NCBI GenBank assembly: GCA_021324545.1
Contig: JAJPIX010000015.1
Location: 1 to 55,849 of the forward strand
Length of the DNA stretch: 55,849 bases
Source of the DNA: Alphaproteobacteria bacterium
Lineage (GTDB): Bacteria; Pseudomonadota; Alphaproteobacteria; Micropepsales; Micropepsaceae
Direction of reading: 5' to 3'
Shown: positions 54,105-55,849 of the stretch, piece by piece
Numbering within the stretch: the first letter of the stretch is position 1
Layout of the letters: every line of letters begins with the position of its first letter
Program-made: the position numbers and the translations under genes
The notes under the pieces: model-generated
What the model saw: only the letters and a program-made list of their open reading frames with translations
Databases searched by the model: none
Told to the model about the DNA's origin: nothing

Positions 54105-55849
54105 GTGGCCAACCGCCCAAAGTTGACGACCTACGCCTACGACGCAAATGGCGATATGACGAGCACGATAGATCCGCGCGGCAACGCCACAGAATTCGTC
54201 TATGATGCGGATCGGCGGAAAAGCCAGACCCTGCATCATGATGGTGGCCTGTCCGCTGATCTGCTCGCGGCCGAACGCACGCGCTATGACGGCATAGGCC
54301 GGCCGGTTTACGAAGATCAGGCACGCGCGATCTCCGGCTCGAGCGTTACCGCATGGCTGGCGATGAAAAGCACCGTTTACACGCCGACCGGCAAGCCCGC
54401 CTCCGTCACCGACGCGGACGGCAACACGACCACCTATTCTTACGACGAGATGGACCGGGTCACCGATATCGTGGTGCCTGGCACTCCGGCAGAGGCGACA
54501 CACTACAAGTACAATGCTCTGGGCCAGCAGACAGCCGAATATCGTGGGTGGGGCACGCCAGACCAGATCACCTACAAAACTACGACGTACACGCCGCCGG
54601 GCGGCAGAGTGGCGGAAAGCGACAGCGAGATATTCAGCGTCAAGGACGCGGACGGCCATACCACCACCTACGCCTATGACGGCTACAACCGCCTGTACCG
54701 CACCACATTTCCGGACGGGTCGGCCGAGACGCTGACCTACGACAAGAATGGCAATGTCGTAACGCGCACCACGCGCGCGGGCGATGTGATCACCTACACC
54801 TACGACGCGCTCAACCGCCTGCTCTCGAAAGTCGCGCCAGTGGCCATCGGTTCCTCCACCACGGTGGAGACGGACTGGACCTACATGCTGGACGGCGCTG
54901 CGGATGTCATCACCGATACGGCGGCCGGCGGTGGGCACTCGCTCAACTACGCCTACGACACCGCCGGACGGGCGATCAGCGTGCAGCGGCGTGCACCGGG
55001 GCTTCTGAACGCCAACGGCTACCGCATCGTACAGACGGTAAGCTACCGTTATGACGACGCCGGCAACCGCACACGCATCACCTGGCCTGACGGCTATTAC
55101 GTGTCCTATGCCTACGATCCGATGAATCGCATGGTGTCGGCGAGCGAGAACGGTACGGCCTATCTGGCGACCTTTGACTACGATCTGTTCTCGCGCCTCT
55201 CGGAGCAGGACGATCTGGACAATTCCGCCGTCACATTCGGCTATTCCAATGCAGGCGACCTGTTGTCGCTGGCCTACAGCCTTGGCAATGGCGGGGCGCT
55301 CAGCTTCACCTACACCTATGACGGCGCGCACCACATGGTGAGCGAAAACGCCAACAACGCCAACTACGAATATGAGAGCGGGCTCTATGCGCACAGCTAC
55401 GATCCCGTCAATGCGCTCAACCAGTATCCTGCGATCGACGGGCTGCCCTTCTATTATGACGGTAACGGCAACCTGGCGGCGGACAACGCCTTTGCCTATA
55501 CCTATGATGCCGAGAACCGGCTGATCGCGGCCAACGGATCGAGCGGCTCCAACAGCTTCGCCTACGATCCTCTCGGGCGGCGGGAGAAGACGGGCTTTGC
55601 GGGCGCGGTGACCTATTATCTGGACAGCGGGGCCGATGAGATCGGCGAATACGATGCCTCCGGCAACCTGCTGCGCCGCTATGTGCCGGGGCCGGCCATC
55701 AACCGGACCATTGCCATGGTGAACCCCGACGGCAGCCATGAGTTCCTCCATGCCGACGGGCATGGCTCAACCGCGCTCACCACCGGCGACGATGGCGCGC
55801 GCGCCGAAGGCCCCTTCACCTACGATCCCTATGGCAATGTGTGCAAGGC
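54105..55849 (+). CDS. RHS/YD-repeat protein, 5'-truncated looking, 3' end outside window
   Basis: 581 codons and still open at the window end. GTG 54105 follows an in-frame TAA at 54084 and there is no signal, PAAR or TcaB/SpvB-like N-terminal part; the frame goes straight into YD repeats (TTYAYDANGDMTSTID, TTYSYDEMDRVTDIV, ITYTYDALNRLLSKV, VSYRYDDAGNRTRITW and others). Near the edge the RHS core begins: HADGHGSTALTTGDDGARA then FTYDPYGNV. A variable C-terminal toxin domain would follow outside. Either a normal N-terminal truncation or a fragment brought in beside tRNA-Phe. Confidence 0.85.
   Translation, partial: MANRPKLTTYAYDANGDMTSTIDPRGNATEFVYDADRRKSQTLHHDGGLSADLLAAERTRYDGIGRPVYEDQARAISGSSVTAWLAMKSTVYTPTGKPASVTDADGNTTTYSYDEMDRVTDIVVPGTPAEATHYKYNALGQQTAEYRGWGTPDQITYKTTTYTPPGGRVAESDSEIFSVKDADGHTTTYAYDGYNRLYRTTFPDGSAETLTYDKNGNVVTRTTRAGDVITYTYDALNRLLSKVAPVAIGSSTTVETDWTYMLDGAADVITDTAAGGGHSLNYAYDTAGRAISVQRRAPGLLNANGYRIVQTVSYRYDDAGNRTRITWPDGYYVSYAYDPMNRMVSASENGTAYLATFDYDLFSRLSEQDDLDNSAVTFGYSNAGDLLSLAYSLGNGGALSFTYTYDGAHHMVSENANNANYEYESGLYAHSYDPVNALNQYPAIDGLPFYYDGNGNLAADNAFAYTYDAENRLIAANGSSGSNSFAYDPLGRREKTGFAGAVTYYLDSGADEIGEYDASGNLLRRYVPGPAINRTIAMVNPDGSHEFLHADGHGSTALTTGDDGARAEGPFTYDPYGNVCK

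Overview
The window is GC-rich, densely packed DNA from an alphaproteobacterium. The lineage call rests on several small families that are largely alphaproteobacterial (DUF2093, DUF4170, DUF2948, UPF0262, UrcA), on a hopanoid gene (hpnJ), on the L33 sequence and on conserved gene orders around waaA/lpxK, xseA/purD and murA/infA. I cannot name the genus. Most of the window is core chromosome: no rRNA, CRISPR array, insertion-sequence transposase or integrase is visible.

Layout: 1-9.4 kb holds rsmE (cut by the edge), ubiA, a fatty-acid desaturase, a VOC protein, two tandem amino-acid permeases, a small DUF559 endonuclease-like gene lying between near-perfect inverted repeats, ubiD and a retropepsin-like secreted protein. 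9.4-17.4 kb runs from MAPEG and pmbA into an envelope cluster: inositol-phosphatase-like gene, DUF4170, MsbA-type ABC exporter, waaA, lpxK and an LpxL-type acyltransferase, which build and export the lipid A/Kdo core. 17.3-23.9 kb holds an M23 peptidase, DUF2093 and xseA on the minus strand, then purD, an APH-fold kinase and a PAS histidine kinase. 24-31 kb looks metabolic or catabolic: acyl-CoA dehydrogenase (a likely partner of the APH kinase), PAP2 phosphatase, GST, sulfatase and DUF1330-like gene divergent from a TetR regulator with a perfect palindrome between them, a 2-hydroxychromene-2-carboxylate isomerase-like protein and an MBL hydrolase. 31-39.7 kb holds tadA, a large-subunit pseudouridine synthase, an Fsr-like MFS pump, remnants of what may be a HicB/HicA toxin-antitoxin pair, dsbB, SulP, and a loose accessory stretch (membrane protein, XRE regulator, ClpP-like serine protease, a probably frameshifted gene, DUF2214). 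39.7-45.6 kb has a consensus promoter with a possible leaderless small ORF, rpmG, an aldehyde dehydrogenase, hpnJ with a diiron ferritin-like partner, and an aminotransferase. 45.6-53.8 kb holds tRNA-Thr, murA, DUF2948, UPF0262, UrcA, a DUF885 peptidase, infA, maf, rng and yacG. After tRNA-Phe the window ends inside an RHS-repeat gene that begins abruptly, the one clear hint of an island boundary.

The most unusual structure is at 6387-6840: a 454-bp unit whose ends are 27-bp inverted repeats (26/27 identical) and whose cargo is the DUF559 gene. A related solo copy sits near the start of rsmE. The right end supplies both the stop codon of the DUF559 gene and the ribosome binding site of ubiD. 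It has the architecture of a REP-like element carrying its own nuclease-fold gene.
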